Assembly (NCBI GenBank): GCA_019416775.1
Contig: DXWR01000044.1
Span: 1-5,526, forward strand
Reading direction: 5' to 3'
From: Oscillospiraceae bacterium
GTDB taxonomy: Bacteria; Bacillota; Clostridia; Oscillospirales; Ruminococcaceae
Length of the DNA stretch: 5,526 bases
Both the position numbers and the translations under genes were made by a program. The notes below the pieces were generated by a model. That model was given only the letters and a program-made list of their open reading frames with translations, did not search any database and was not told the DNA's origin. How positions within the stretch are numbered: position 1 is the first letter of the stretch; each line of letters begins with the position of its first letter. Below are positions 1-5,526 of this stretch, piece by piece.

Positions 1-151
1 ATTTAAGATATGCCATTTGATCTGCCGCTTGCCGGTAAAAAGGAGCGGTAAAGGCGCAGGCGCCGCAGTGATCGCCGTAAAAATCCACCATGGCATATTC
101 TGCTTGAATCAGTTCATCGAAATTTTCCGGAGTTGCTTCTAACACTGCCAT
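1..151 (-). CDS. Thioredoxin-fold protein, N-terminal 50 codons (3' end beyond window)
   Basis: The first 50 residues of a thioredoxin-like protein are visible; the gene runs off the left edge. It starts at ATG 151-149, four bases after the stop of the trigger-factor-like gene, with GGAGG at 161-165 nine bases upstream. After a short helix-like segment comes a hydrophobic strand ending in VDFYGDHCGAC. This gives a CxxC redox pair (Cys29, Cys32), the buried acidic residue of the VDF strand (Asp23) and the proline usually found five residues after the second cysteine (Pro37). In the family, such proteins reduce or exchange disulfides through this pair. The site is atypical: the usual Trp before the first Cys is His, and the usual CGPC is CGAC. 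No signal peptide precedes the domain, so it is probably cytoplasmic. The cis-proline loop lies outside the window. It could be a general thioredoxin-like protein or one dedicated to this operon. Confidence 0.85.
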   Translation of the reverse strand, partial: MAVLEATPENFDELIQAEYAMVDFYGDHCGACAFTAPFYRQAADQMAYLK

Positions 152-155
152 GGAT

Positions 156-1076
156 TTACGCCTCCAATTCCTTTTCCGCTTCTGCGCTTAACGCATAGAA
201 AACGTGTTCTTGGTATTTCATTTCCTGATATAAGGACAGATCGGACTTTTGTTTTGCCTCTTCCAGAGTCAGTCCCTGCTGAGAAGCCGCCTGTTCCAAT
301 GCTTTCAGGTACTCTTCTTCCGTAACCTCAAAGCCGTCCTCGTGACAGAGGTAACGGTACAGCAGGAAGGGGCGGAATCGGGGCTGTTGTTCCTTGGCCA
401 GCTTTTCCACAGCCTGCTCATCGGTAAGAATCTCAAAACCCTCTTCCGGAATCCGGGGATCAATGCCGCCGGCCAGCAAAGACTGGAACATCATTCTTCC
501 CCGGAGCAAACACCAATCCTTTTCTTCCTGGGGATCCACGGAAAACTCACTGCGTTCGGCGGTTTCTTTCATCCAGTAACCTACAACCCCAAAGCAAGCC
601 TTTTGCCGGCGCTCCGGATCATGCTGCTGATGGTACCAGCGAGAAAAATCCTCCACTGTCTCCACACCGGGAATATTTAAAATCCACATCAGTTCCGGAC
701 CGATTTTGGGTTCCACCCGGCGCAGAGCTTCCAGCACCGTCAGTTCCATCTCTGCCGCACCCACGGTGCAGGAAAAGACATCCCCCGCTTTTTTGCCCAA
801 TACAGCGGCTTCTGCCTGCTCTGCTCCCGGCAGTTTCTGTCCAGGATAGAGCAGAATCGCTCTTCCCCGCCAAGCAGGATCGGAACAATGCAGACATTCA
901 CAGCGCACCGAATCTCCATTTTGGATCGCATCTTCCACCGGCTGGTCGGAAGCGTGATCCGCCGCCAAAGAACGCAGCTCCTGCTCAATTTCCTCCTGGG
1001 GAATCTTCCAGCGGCGGAGTTCTTCGGGGATGGTCAGGGTATGATAGTTAAAACAACAAGTCAGTTTTGAATTCAT
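156..1076 (-). CDS. Trigger-factor-like protein lacking the ribosome-binding domain (FKBP-like plus TF C-terminal region)
   Basis: This 306-residue protein resembles the rear two thirds of trigger factor. Residues about 47-122 look like the FKBP-type peptidyl-prolyl isomerase domain: VEDAIQNGD opening, a LPGAEQAEAAVLGKKAGD segment matching the usual IPGFEEQLIGMKxGE, and a closing strand before the ELPEL-like turn (PKIGPEL). Residues about 125-300 look like the helical C-terminal chaperone region, including EVTEEEYLKALEQAASQQGL. The N-terminal ribosome-binding domain with its GFRxGK-type loop is absent; trigger factor is usually about 430 residues. The FKBP part is divergent, so isomerase activity is uncertain. 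There are nine cysteines, including a C59xCxxC64 cluster. No signal peptide is evident, so a cytoplasmic location is likely. I chose ATG 1076 because GAGGGC lies six bases upstream and the frame then starts clear of the transporter gene. Extending to 1187 would bury 86 bases in that gene. It is probably co-transcribed with the exporter and coupled to the thioredoxin-like gene. Confidence 0.8.
   Translation of the reverse strand: MNSKLTCCFNYHTLTIPEELRRWKIPQEEIEQELRSLAADHASDQPVEDAIQNGDSVRCECLHCSDPAWRGRAILLYPGQKLPGAEQAEAAVLGKKAGDVFSCTVGAAEMELTVLEALRRVEPKIGPELMWILNIPGVETVEDFSRWYHQQHDPERRQKACFGVVGYWMKETAERSEFSVDPQEEKDWCLLRGRMMFQSLLAGGIDPRIPEEGFEILTDEQAVEKLAKEQQPRFRPFLLYRYLCHEDGFEVTEEEYLKALEQAASQQGLTLEEAKQKSDLSLYQEMKYQEHVFYALSAEAEKELEA
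161..165 (-). promoter_or_regulatory. Ribosome binding site of thioredoxin-like gene
   Basis: GGAGG on the minus strand, nine bases before ATG 151. It lies inside the last codons of the trigger-factor-like gene. With the stop and next start only four bases apart, translational coupling is likely. Confidence 0.8.
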
Positions 1077-1081
1077 AGAAA

Positions 1082-1087
1082 GCCCTC
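1082..1087 (-). promoter_or_regulatory. Ribosome binding site deciding the start of the trigger-factor-like gene
   Basis: GAGGGC on the minus strand, six bases before ATG 1076, in the 25-base gap after the transporter stop. It favours this start over an upstream in-frame codon at 1187 inside the transporter gene. Confidence 0.7.
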
Positions 1088-1101
1088 GTTTCCTCAGCCG
1101 G

Positions 1102-2814
1102 TCAGGACGCTTTGTCGCCTTTCCGTGCAAAAGTCTGATAATATTCGCTCCGCTCCAGCAGCTCTTCCGGAGTGCCGCAGTCCTCAATCTTTCCGCCCTG
1201 CATCACAATCACCTGATCGGCAAATTGGGTGGCAGAATGGTTGTGAGCAATGAGAATGGTCGTGCGGCCTTTCATCAAATTTTGCAGCGCCGCAGTTACC
1301 AGCTGTTCACTCTTGACATCCAGGTTGCTGGTAGCTTCATCCAGCAGCAGGTAGTCTGGATTTCGCATCATGGCACGGGCGATGACAATGCATTGCTGCT
1401 GTCCGCCGGAGAAATTGCTGCCGCCGGGGCCAACCTGAGCGTCAAAGCCACCGGGTGTCTCCATAATGAAGTCATAGGCGTTGGCCATCTTGGCCACCTT
1501 CACCAATTCTTCTTCCGAAACCTTTCGCTCCACCCCGTAGAGGATGTTCTCCCGGACCGTGCCGGACAAAAGGGGCTTATCCTGAGCTACAATAGCAAAA
1601 CTCTTTCGCCAGGAAGACAAGCTGAACTCTTCAATATTGATATCTCCAAACTTAATGGCGCCGCTGCTAGGCACATACATCCGTTCCAGCAGTTTAAACA
1701 AGGTGGTTTTTCCTGCGCCGTTGGTACCGATAATGGCAGTGACCTTCCCTTTGGGGATGGTAACAGTGAGATCCTTTAACACAGGCTGGGTGCCGTAAGC
1801 AAAATCCACATGATCCACGTGAATGTCGGCGTCCTCCACGTCCATTTCGTGGCCTTCTGATTTTTCATCCGGCAGTTCCAGCACTGCGCCGATCTTCTGC
1901 ATAATACCGGCGTTCTGAGCCAACGTGGAGAAATAAGTGAGCAGGGCCACCACCCGCACTGACAGCAGGCTGGACAGGGAATAGAAACCAATCAGCTTAC
2001 CAATGCTCATCTCCCCGGTGGAAACCAGATAGCCGCCGTAACCAAAAGCAATGACAATACTGATGCAGCCAATGAGTTCCATTCCGGCGTATTGTACCAT
2101 GGAGGTTAAGCTCAGTTTAATGTCTGCGCTGCACTGTTTGCGGAACAGGTGATCCGCCTTTTTGTTTTCCTCCTCCTGGGTGGAGAAAGACTTAATCAGC
2201 CGCATCCCGGTTACCCGTTCTGCCAGATAACTCATGGTTTTAGCCAACCGGTTTCTGGTTTCTGCCCCGGTACGATAGGTGAGCCAGCCGTACAGCAAAG
2301 CCACCCCTACCATGAGGGGGAGGATCCCCAAGCTGGCGAAGGCCATAGAGGGCTGATAATTGTAAAGTTGGATAAAAGCCACAATGCCGGCGTAAATGGT
2401 AGTGCCAATACCGATAATCACCTGGAAAAAGTAGCAGGCGCTGTCAGCGTCAGTGGTGATACGGGTCACCAATCCATTGGCATTGTCCCCATCGTAAAAC
2501 CGGGTAGGCAGCCGCATCATCTTGTTCCACATCCGCAGCCGGACACCCATATTGATCTTCTGGTAGGCCAAGCCGGAAATGTAGGTGGTGGCGATGGTCA
2601 GCAACCCAGACAGAACAATGTAGACAATATACCGCACCAGCAGATCGGTATTCACCGAATTCTGGGTGCCGTCAATGATGGAGGCGGTAAGGGTTACCGA
2701 TTCCACCTCTACATTGGTGTTAACCACCGAGAGGGCCACAAAAATTAAGAGAAGGATCCAAGGCATTTTCACCCCTTTGAAAACCTTGGTATACCGCCAA
2801 ATGGCTTTCAGCAT
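1102..2814 (-). CDS. ABC exporter half-transporter, second subunit (membrane domain fused to ATPase)
   Basis: This 570-residue protein is a full-length ABCB-type half-transporter. Six membrane segments lie at about 18-34, 58-80, 131-152, 157-180, 245-265 and 275-297. The intracellular loops carry the usual exporter sequences, RFYDGDNANGLVTRITTDAD near 105-124 and SYLAERVTGMRLIKSF near 195-210. The ATPase domain runs from about 328 to the end: A-loop Tyr340, Walker A GTNGAGKTT (363-371, Lys369), Q-loop Gln411, signature FSGGQ (468-472), Walker B LLLD ending at Asp492, catalytic Glu493, D-loop SNLD and H-loop His524. It should bind and hydrolyse ATP to drive export across the cytoplasmic membrane. 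The signature continues QQQC rather than the common RQR, and the H-loop reads AHNHS instead of AHRLS. The ATG overlaps the previous gene's end by 7 bases and has a perfect AGGAGG, so the two subunits are probably made together as a heterodimer. The substrate cannot be told; drug, lipid and peptide exporters share this build. Confidence 0.95.
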   Translation of the reverse strand: MLKAIWRYTKVFKGVKMPWILLLIFVALSVVNTNVEVESVTLTASIIDGTQNSVNTDLLVRYIVYIVLSGLLTIATTYISGLAYQKINMGVRLRMWNKMMRLPTRFYDGDNANGLVTRITTDADSACYFFQVIIGIGTTIYAGIVAFIQLYNYQPSMAFASLGILPLMVGVALLYGWLTYRTGAETRNRLAKTMSYLAERVTGMRLIKSFSTQEEENKKADHLFRKQCSADIKLSLTSMVQYAGMELIGCISIVIAFGYGGYLVSTGEMSIGKLIGFYSLSSLLSVRVVALLTYFSTLAQNAGIMQKIGAVLELPDEKSEGHEMDVEDADIHVDHVDFAYGTQPVLKDLTVTIPKGKVTAIIGTNGAGKTTLFKLLERMYVPSSGAIKFGDINIEEFSLSSWRKSFAIVAQDKPLLSGTVRENILYGVERKVSEEELVKVAKMANAYDFIMETPGGFDAQVGPGGSNFSGGQQQCIVIARAMMRNPDYLLLDEATSNLDVKSEQLVTAALQNLMKGRTTILIAHNHSATQFADQVIVMQGGKIEDCGTPEELLERSEYYQTFARKGDKAS

Positions 2815-4559
2815 ACTGCCGCCTCCTCTCCTTGCTTCTGGGTTGCCACCAGTTCTTGGAACAGGGGGCAGGTCTGGTTTAATTCTTCATAGGTCCCGCA
2901 GCCGGCTACAGCACCGCCGGACAGCACCACAATCTGATCTGCCTGTTCCATCATGGACAAATCGTGGGTGACAATGACCTTGGTTTTGCCTTCAAACAAC
3001 CGATAGATGGTATCCTGCACCGACTTTGCCGCCACTGCATCCAATGCGGAAGTGGGTTCGTCCAGCAACAGAATTCCCCCATTCCGGAGAAACTCCCGAG
3101 TCAACACCAACCGCTGACGTTGACCGCCGGACAAGGAACTTCCGTTGGCCGCCACCACGGTATCCAAGCCGTCTTCCCAGGCTTGAAGTGTGTCGTAAAA
3201 GCCGGACTGTTTGGCGGCGTCCAAAATCTCTTGATCGCTGACCGTACGGTGAATGCCGTAGGTCAAAGCCTCCCGCACCGTGCCGCTGAAAATGTCTGCT
3301 CCCTGCTGAGCATAACCGAACCGCTTGCGCAGTTCTTTCGGCATAACATCGCTGACGGGCACTCCGCCGATGCGGACCTGACCGCTGTCCGGTTCATAAA
3401 ACCGTTCGATCAGGCTGATGGAAGTAGTTTTCCCACTGCCGCAAAGGCCCACAATGGCAGTGGCAGAACCGGCAGGGATGGTGAAGGAAACGTCGTCCAA
3501 CGCCTTTTTGTCCCCGTAAGAGAAGGATACATGATCGAACACAATATCCTTGCCCTGGGGAAGAGCTTTGCTTTCCCCTTCTTCTTCTACCGGCGCCACG
3601 TTGAGATGAGCGGCCCGGGCCAGGGTGCCCTGGATGGTTTTCAGGTCGGTCCAGTAACTAATCAGAGTATCAAAGTTGGTCGAAATGGTAGCGGAGTACA
3701 TGAAAAAGGCCACCCACTCCTGCATGGTAATCATGCCTTGATTTAACAGCAGCACGCCAAACACCATGACGATCATGTTTTGCAACAAGCCAATCAAGGT
3801 AGACAGCGCGGAGATACCGCATTCCAGCTTGGTCACCCGCATATTGGCTTGAAACAGTTCTCGGGTCACTTCTTCCCCGTTTTTCAACTCCTGATCTTCA
3901 CTGGTATAGGTCTTAATCAGGCTCAAGTTTCGCACCCGTTCCGCCAGGTAGGCGGTAAGACCACCAATGCGCTGATATAGTCCGTTTTGGGTCCGGAACC
4001 GGCAGCGTCCGATAAAGATCATATAGGCCACCTTCACCGGCAACAACAGCAACAGCGCCAGCATCAGCAAGATGTTGTAGCCGGACACGGTGGACAGCGC
4101 CCGCACCACATAGTAAACGGCAGGAATAATCCCCACAATGTACTGCACCAATCGTTTCATGGCTTCGGATGCGTCATTAGTTACGGTACTCATGAGGTTG
4201 GAGGGATTATTCTCGAAGTAGTAATCCATTCGGATATTCAGCATCCGCTTCCACAAGGTCCGCCGGGCGTTCCGCGCTGCAAAATGCTGAGCGGGACAGC
4301 GTAGAGCAGTATCGGCACAAAGCACAATGGTATAGGCTACATAAAACCAAATGGCGTCAATCAGCACCTGGGGATCCAGGTTGCCGCTGAGTAGTCCCGC
4401 TGTGGTGGTGGGAAGGAAAAGGTTAACCTCACTGTAAGCTATGTTGCAGAGAAAAGCTACCAGAATCCAAATCCAAGGCATCCGCACTGACTTGAGCAGT
4501 TTCCAAAACTCTTTCCAGTTGGCTACCTTTTCCTTCTTTTTCTTTTGTTTTGCTTTCAC
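2808..4559 (-). CDS. ABC exporter half-transporter, first subunit (membrane domain fused to ATPase)
   Basis: This 583-residue protein is a complete ABCB-type half-transporter. A lysine-rich cytoplasmic N-terminus (KKKKEK near 6-11) precedes six membrane segments at about 29-48, 65-87, 139-158, 163-183, 250-272 and 282-303. The coupling-loop sequence AYLAERVRNLSLIKTY near 203-218 closely parallels the partner subunit. ATPase motifs are all canonical: A-loop Tyr348, Walker A GLCGSGKTT (Lys377), Q-loop Gln419, signature LSGGQRQR (from 476), Walker B ILLLD (ending Asp500), catalytic Glu501, D-loop SALD and H-loop His532. It should pair with the downstream subunit to form an ATP-driven exporter in the cytoplasmic membrane. 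I chose GTG 4559 because GGGGTG lies five bases upstream. A TTG at 4574 in the same frame would add five residues but has only AT-rich sequence ahead of it. The first intracellular loop (YYFENNPSNLMSTVTNDAS) departs more from the family consensus than the partner's does. Substrate unknown. Confidence 0.94.
   Translation of the reverse strand: MKAKQKKKKEKVANWKEFWKLLKSVRMPWIWILVAFLCNIAYSEVNLFLPTTTAGLLSGNLDPQVLIDAIWFYVAYTIVLCADTALRCPAQHFAARNARRTLWKRMLNIRMDYYFENNPSNLMSTVTNDASEAMKRLVQYIVGIIPAVYYVVRALSTVSGYNILLMLALLLLLPVKVAYMIFIGRCRFRTQNGLYQRIGGLTAYLAERVRNLSLIKTYTSEDQELKNGEEVTRELFQANMRVTKLECGISALSTLIGLLQNMIVMVFGVLLLNQGMITMQEWVAFFMYSATISTNFDTLISYWTDLKTIQGTLARAAHLNVAPVEEEGESKALPQGKDIVFDHVSFSYGDKKALDDVSFTIPAGSATAIVGLCGSGKTTSISLIERFYEPDSGQVRIGGVPVSDVMPKELRKRFGYAQQGADIFSGTVREALTYGIHRTVSDQEILDAAKQSGFYDTLQAWEDGLDTVVAANGSSLSGGQRQRLVLTREFLRNGGILLLDEPTSALDAVAAKSVQDTIYRLFEGKTKVIVTHDLSMMEQADQIVVLSGGAVAGCGTYEELNQTCPLFQELVATQKQGEEAAVC
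2822..2827 (-). promoter_or_regulatory. Ribosome binding site of second ABC subunit
   Basis: Perfect AGGAGG on the minus strand, seven bases before ATG 2814. It lies within the final codons of the first subunit gene, whose TGA (2810-2808) falls after the new start. This is a typical arrangement for coupled, balanced translation of two partner subunits. Confidence 0.88.
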
Positions 4560-4564
4560 TTCAG

Positions 4565-4570
4565 CACCCC
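4565..4570 (-). promoter_or_regulatory. Ribosome binding site deciding the GTG start of first ABC subunit
   Basis: GGGGTG on the minus strand, five bases before GTG 4559. It matches the GAGGTG part of the consensus with one G for A, which still allows a G-U pair with 16S rRNA. No comparable site precedes the alternative TTG at 4574. The start is inferred from this spacing. Confidence 0.55.
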
Positions 4571-4611
4571 ACAATGTTTAAAATTAAAATCGGAAATAGG
4601 GGGGATTTCGC

Positions 4612-5205
4612 TTACGGCTGGTATTCCACCAAACCGTTATAGCTGGACATCCATTCCACATAATCCTGGGCAGAGGTTCCGGAGAACATTCCCATTCCAG
4701 AATAGGTAGCTACCATGGCCTGGATCATATCGGTATCGGAATAGGCATAAATGACGTTGCCTTCCTGAGTCAGGGTTTGTCCTTGGGATTGATAGAAGTC
4801 CAACAAGCTGCTGGCAGCTGCTTCGTCAGCACCCACGATCACCTGATATTCACCTACAGGTTGTCCGTCCTTAGCGTAGAGGATTTCGTACATAGCTTCC
4901 GCATTGTAGCCGGACATCTGCATGTTATTGATTAAAGTAGAACCGGTGGTTCCCTGATAAACATACCGGGTGTCATAGTCCAGTCCTTCGGGATCGGTGA
5001 TGGAAAAGTTGTCGGTGATCTGAATGGCAGTACCTTCCGCCGCTTCGCCGCTCTGGGAATCGGTGCCTTCATTGGTGCTTTCCTGAGTAGAAGCAGTTTG
5101 AGCAGGGGTGGAAGTCGTGGAGGTGGTATTGCTGCTGCAAGCGGCCAAAGCAGTCATCATCACTGCGGCCAAGCACAAAACCAAGGTTCTTTTCAAATAT
5201 TTCAT
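4612..5205 (-). CDS. Small secreted lipoprotein of unknown function
   Basis: This 197-residue protein has a classic lipoprotein signal: basic MKYLKR start, hydrophobic core, and lipobox LAAC with the lipidated Cys at 23. It should be processed by signal peptidase II and anchored on the outer face of the cytoplasmic membrane. Residues 24-58 form a Ser/Thr/Gln/Glu-rich linker, followed by a compact domain of about 140 residues rich in Tyr, Met and Asp with no cysteine. I do not recognise the domain firmly; it loosely recalls small clostridial lipoprotein domains such as DUF4358, but I would not assign it. It is too short for a typical ABC solute-binding protein. Start ATG 5205 has AAGGAG nine bases upstream. 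It lies directly before the exporter genes, so it may work with them at the cell surface. Its residues 144-192 align without gaps to the gene upstream. Confidence 0.88.
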   Translation of the reverse strand: MKYLKRTLVLCLAAVMMTALAACSSNTTSTTSTPAQTASTQESTNEGTDSQSGEAAEGTAIQITDNFSITDPEGLDYDTRYVYQGTTGSTLINNMQMSGYNAEAMYEILYAKDGQPVGEYQVIVGADEAAASSLLDFYQSQGQTLTQEGNVIYAYSDTDMIQAMVATYSGMGMFSGTSAQDYVEWMSSYNGLVEYQP

Positions 5206-5214
5206 GGTAAAGTT

Positions 5215-5220
5215 CTCCTT
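5215..5220 (-). promoter_or_regulatory. Ribosome binding site of lipoprotein gene
   Basis: AAGGAG on the minus strand, nine bases before ATG 5205, in the 36-base gap after the upstream stop codon. Confidence 0.8.
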
Positions 5221-5241
5221 TCAAAATAGGAATTCATCTTC

Positions 5242-5526
5242 TCATAATTCGTCGTCTTTCAAGTAAGGGATTACCGCAGCGGTGGAGATTTCCACTTCAC
5301 CTGCAGCGGGAACGGTATCTTCGGTCAAGGTCATGCCATAGGAGACATACATGGCGTTGTAATAGGCTTCCACCGTAGCTTCCGAAATCATGCCGTACTG
5401 CACATACAAATCAATGGTTTGCTGGACATATTCTCCGCTGTTGGCAACTACTACCACATTGCCCTGACTAAGGGAGGTGTCGTAAAACTCACCCAACTTC
5501 TCAACCAAAGCCGCAGCGCTGGTTTC
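5242..5526 (-). CDS. Unknown protein, C-terminal 94 residues (5' end beyond window)
   Basis: An open frame enters from the right edge and ends at TGA 5244-5242; the first base pair of the window falls on a codon boundary, and 94 residues are visible. A TTG at 5508 could be read as a start, but the frame stays open to the edge (ETSAAA before it) and nothing like a ribosome binding site is visible, so the true start is upstream. The visible part has a hydrophobic strand GNVVVVANSG, then a Tyr-rich helical stretch, then an acidic tail ending KDDEL. There is no membrane segment and no cysteine. Part of it matches the downstream lipoprotein in spacing and hydrophobic pattern, so it may be a related extracytoplasmic protein. 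Whether it has a signal peptide cannot be seen. The gap to the lipoprotein start is 36 bases with no terminator, which supports co-transcription. Confidence 0.75.
   Translation of the reverse strand, partial: ETSAAALVEKLGEFYDTSLSQGNVVVVANSGEYVQQTIDLYVQYGMISEATVEAYYNAMYVSYGMTLTEDTVPAAGEVEISTAAVIPYLKDDEL

Noticed and set aside
1077..1187. N-terminal extension of the trigger-factor-like protein from 1187
   Set aside because: The extension would overlap 86 bases of the transporter gene, is rich in Arg and Trp unlike the rest, and a good ribosome binding site sits before ATG 1076.
1225..1779. Plus-strand open frame of about 184 codons opposite the second subunit's ATPase domain
   Set aside because: It mirrors conserved Walker and signature codons on the other strand and shows no domain of its own.
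2149..2748. Plus-strand open frame of about 200 codons opposite the second ABC subunit
   Set aside because: It is antisense to the membrane domain of the transporter, with no recognisable motif; a shadow of the real gene.
2964..3746. Long plus-strand open frame (about 260 codons) opposite the first ABC subunit
   Set aside because: It lies wholly antisense to a well-supported transporter gene and its translation shows no recognisable domain. Long antisense frames are common opposite codon-biased genes.
4367..4380. Short inverted repeat CCTGG...CCAGG
   Set aside because: Five-base arms inside conserved coding sequence with no partner copy in a regulatory position; most likely chance.
4565..4604. 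Possible hairpin between a run of six C (minus strand, 4604-4599) and the GGGG of the first ABC subunit's ribosome binding site
   Set aside because: Only about four G-C pairs can form across a loop of nearly 30 bases, and flanking bases do not extend the stem. There is no T-run, so it is not a terminator either.
5206..5265. Possible promoter before the lipoprotein gene (TTGAAA on the minus strand near 5260)
   Set aside because: TTGAAA resembles a -35 box, but no acceptable -10 box lies 16-18 bases downstream, and it falls within the end of the upstream coding region.

Overview
The window is a compact stretch of bacterial chromosome with every supportable gene on the minus strand, so transcription runs from position 5526 towards position 1. 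The strong AGGAGG-type ribosome binding sites, a lipoprotein with an LAAC lipobox, the roughly balanced base composition and the style of the ABC half-transporters suggest a Gram-positive anaerobe of the class Clostridia, perhaps Oscillospiraceae/Ruminococcaceae. That placement is inference, since there is no rRNA or marker gene here.

In order of transcription: (1) the 3' end of a gene of unknown function (5242-5526, cut by the window edge); (2) a small secreted lipoprotein (4612-5205) whose C-terminal part seems distantly related to gene 1; (3) an ABC exporter half-transporter (2808-4559); (4) a second half-transporter (1102-2814), overlapping gene 3 by 7 bases; (5) a trigger-factor-like protein without the ribosome-binding domain (156-1076); (6) the first 50 codons of a thioredoxin-fold protein with a CGAC active site (1-151, cut by the window edge).

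Intergenic gaps on the coding strand are 36, 52, -7, 25 and 4 bases. I see no terminator or convincing promoter in any of them, so the set is most simply read as part of one operon whose promoter lies beyond position 5526. No stretch over 300 bases lacks a gene, and there are no RNA genes, mobile elements, CRISPR arrays or notable repeats.

Genes 3 and 4 almost certainly form a heterodimeric ABCB-type exporter in the cytoplasmic membrane. Both chains keep all ATPase residues. The neighbours are two extracytoplasmic-type proteins upstream and a folding-type protein plus a thiol-redox protein downstream. The grouping suggests an export or envelope-protein module, but the substrate cannot be read from this window. 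The individual families are known; the unusual points are the cysteine-rich, reduced trigger-factor-like protein paired with a thioredoxin-like gene, and the apparent tandem paralogy of the first two genes.
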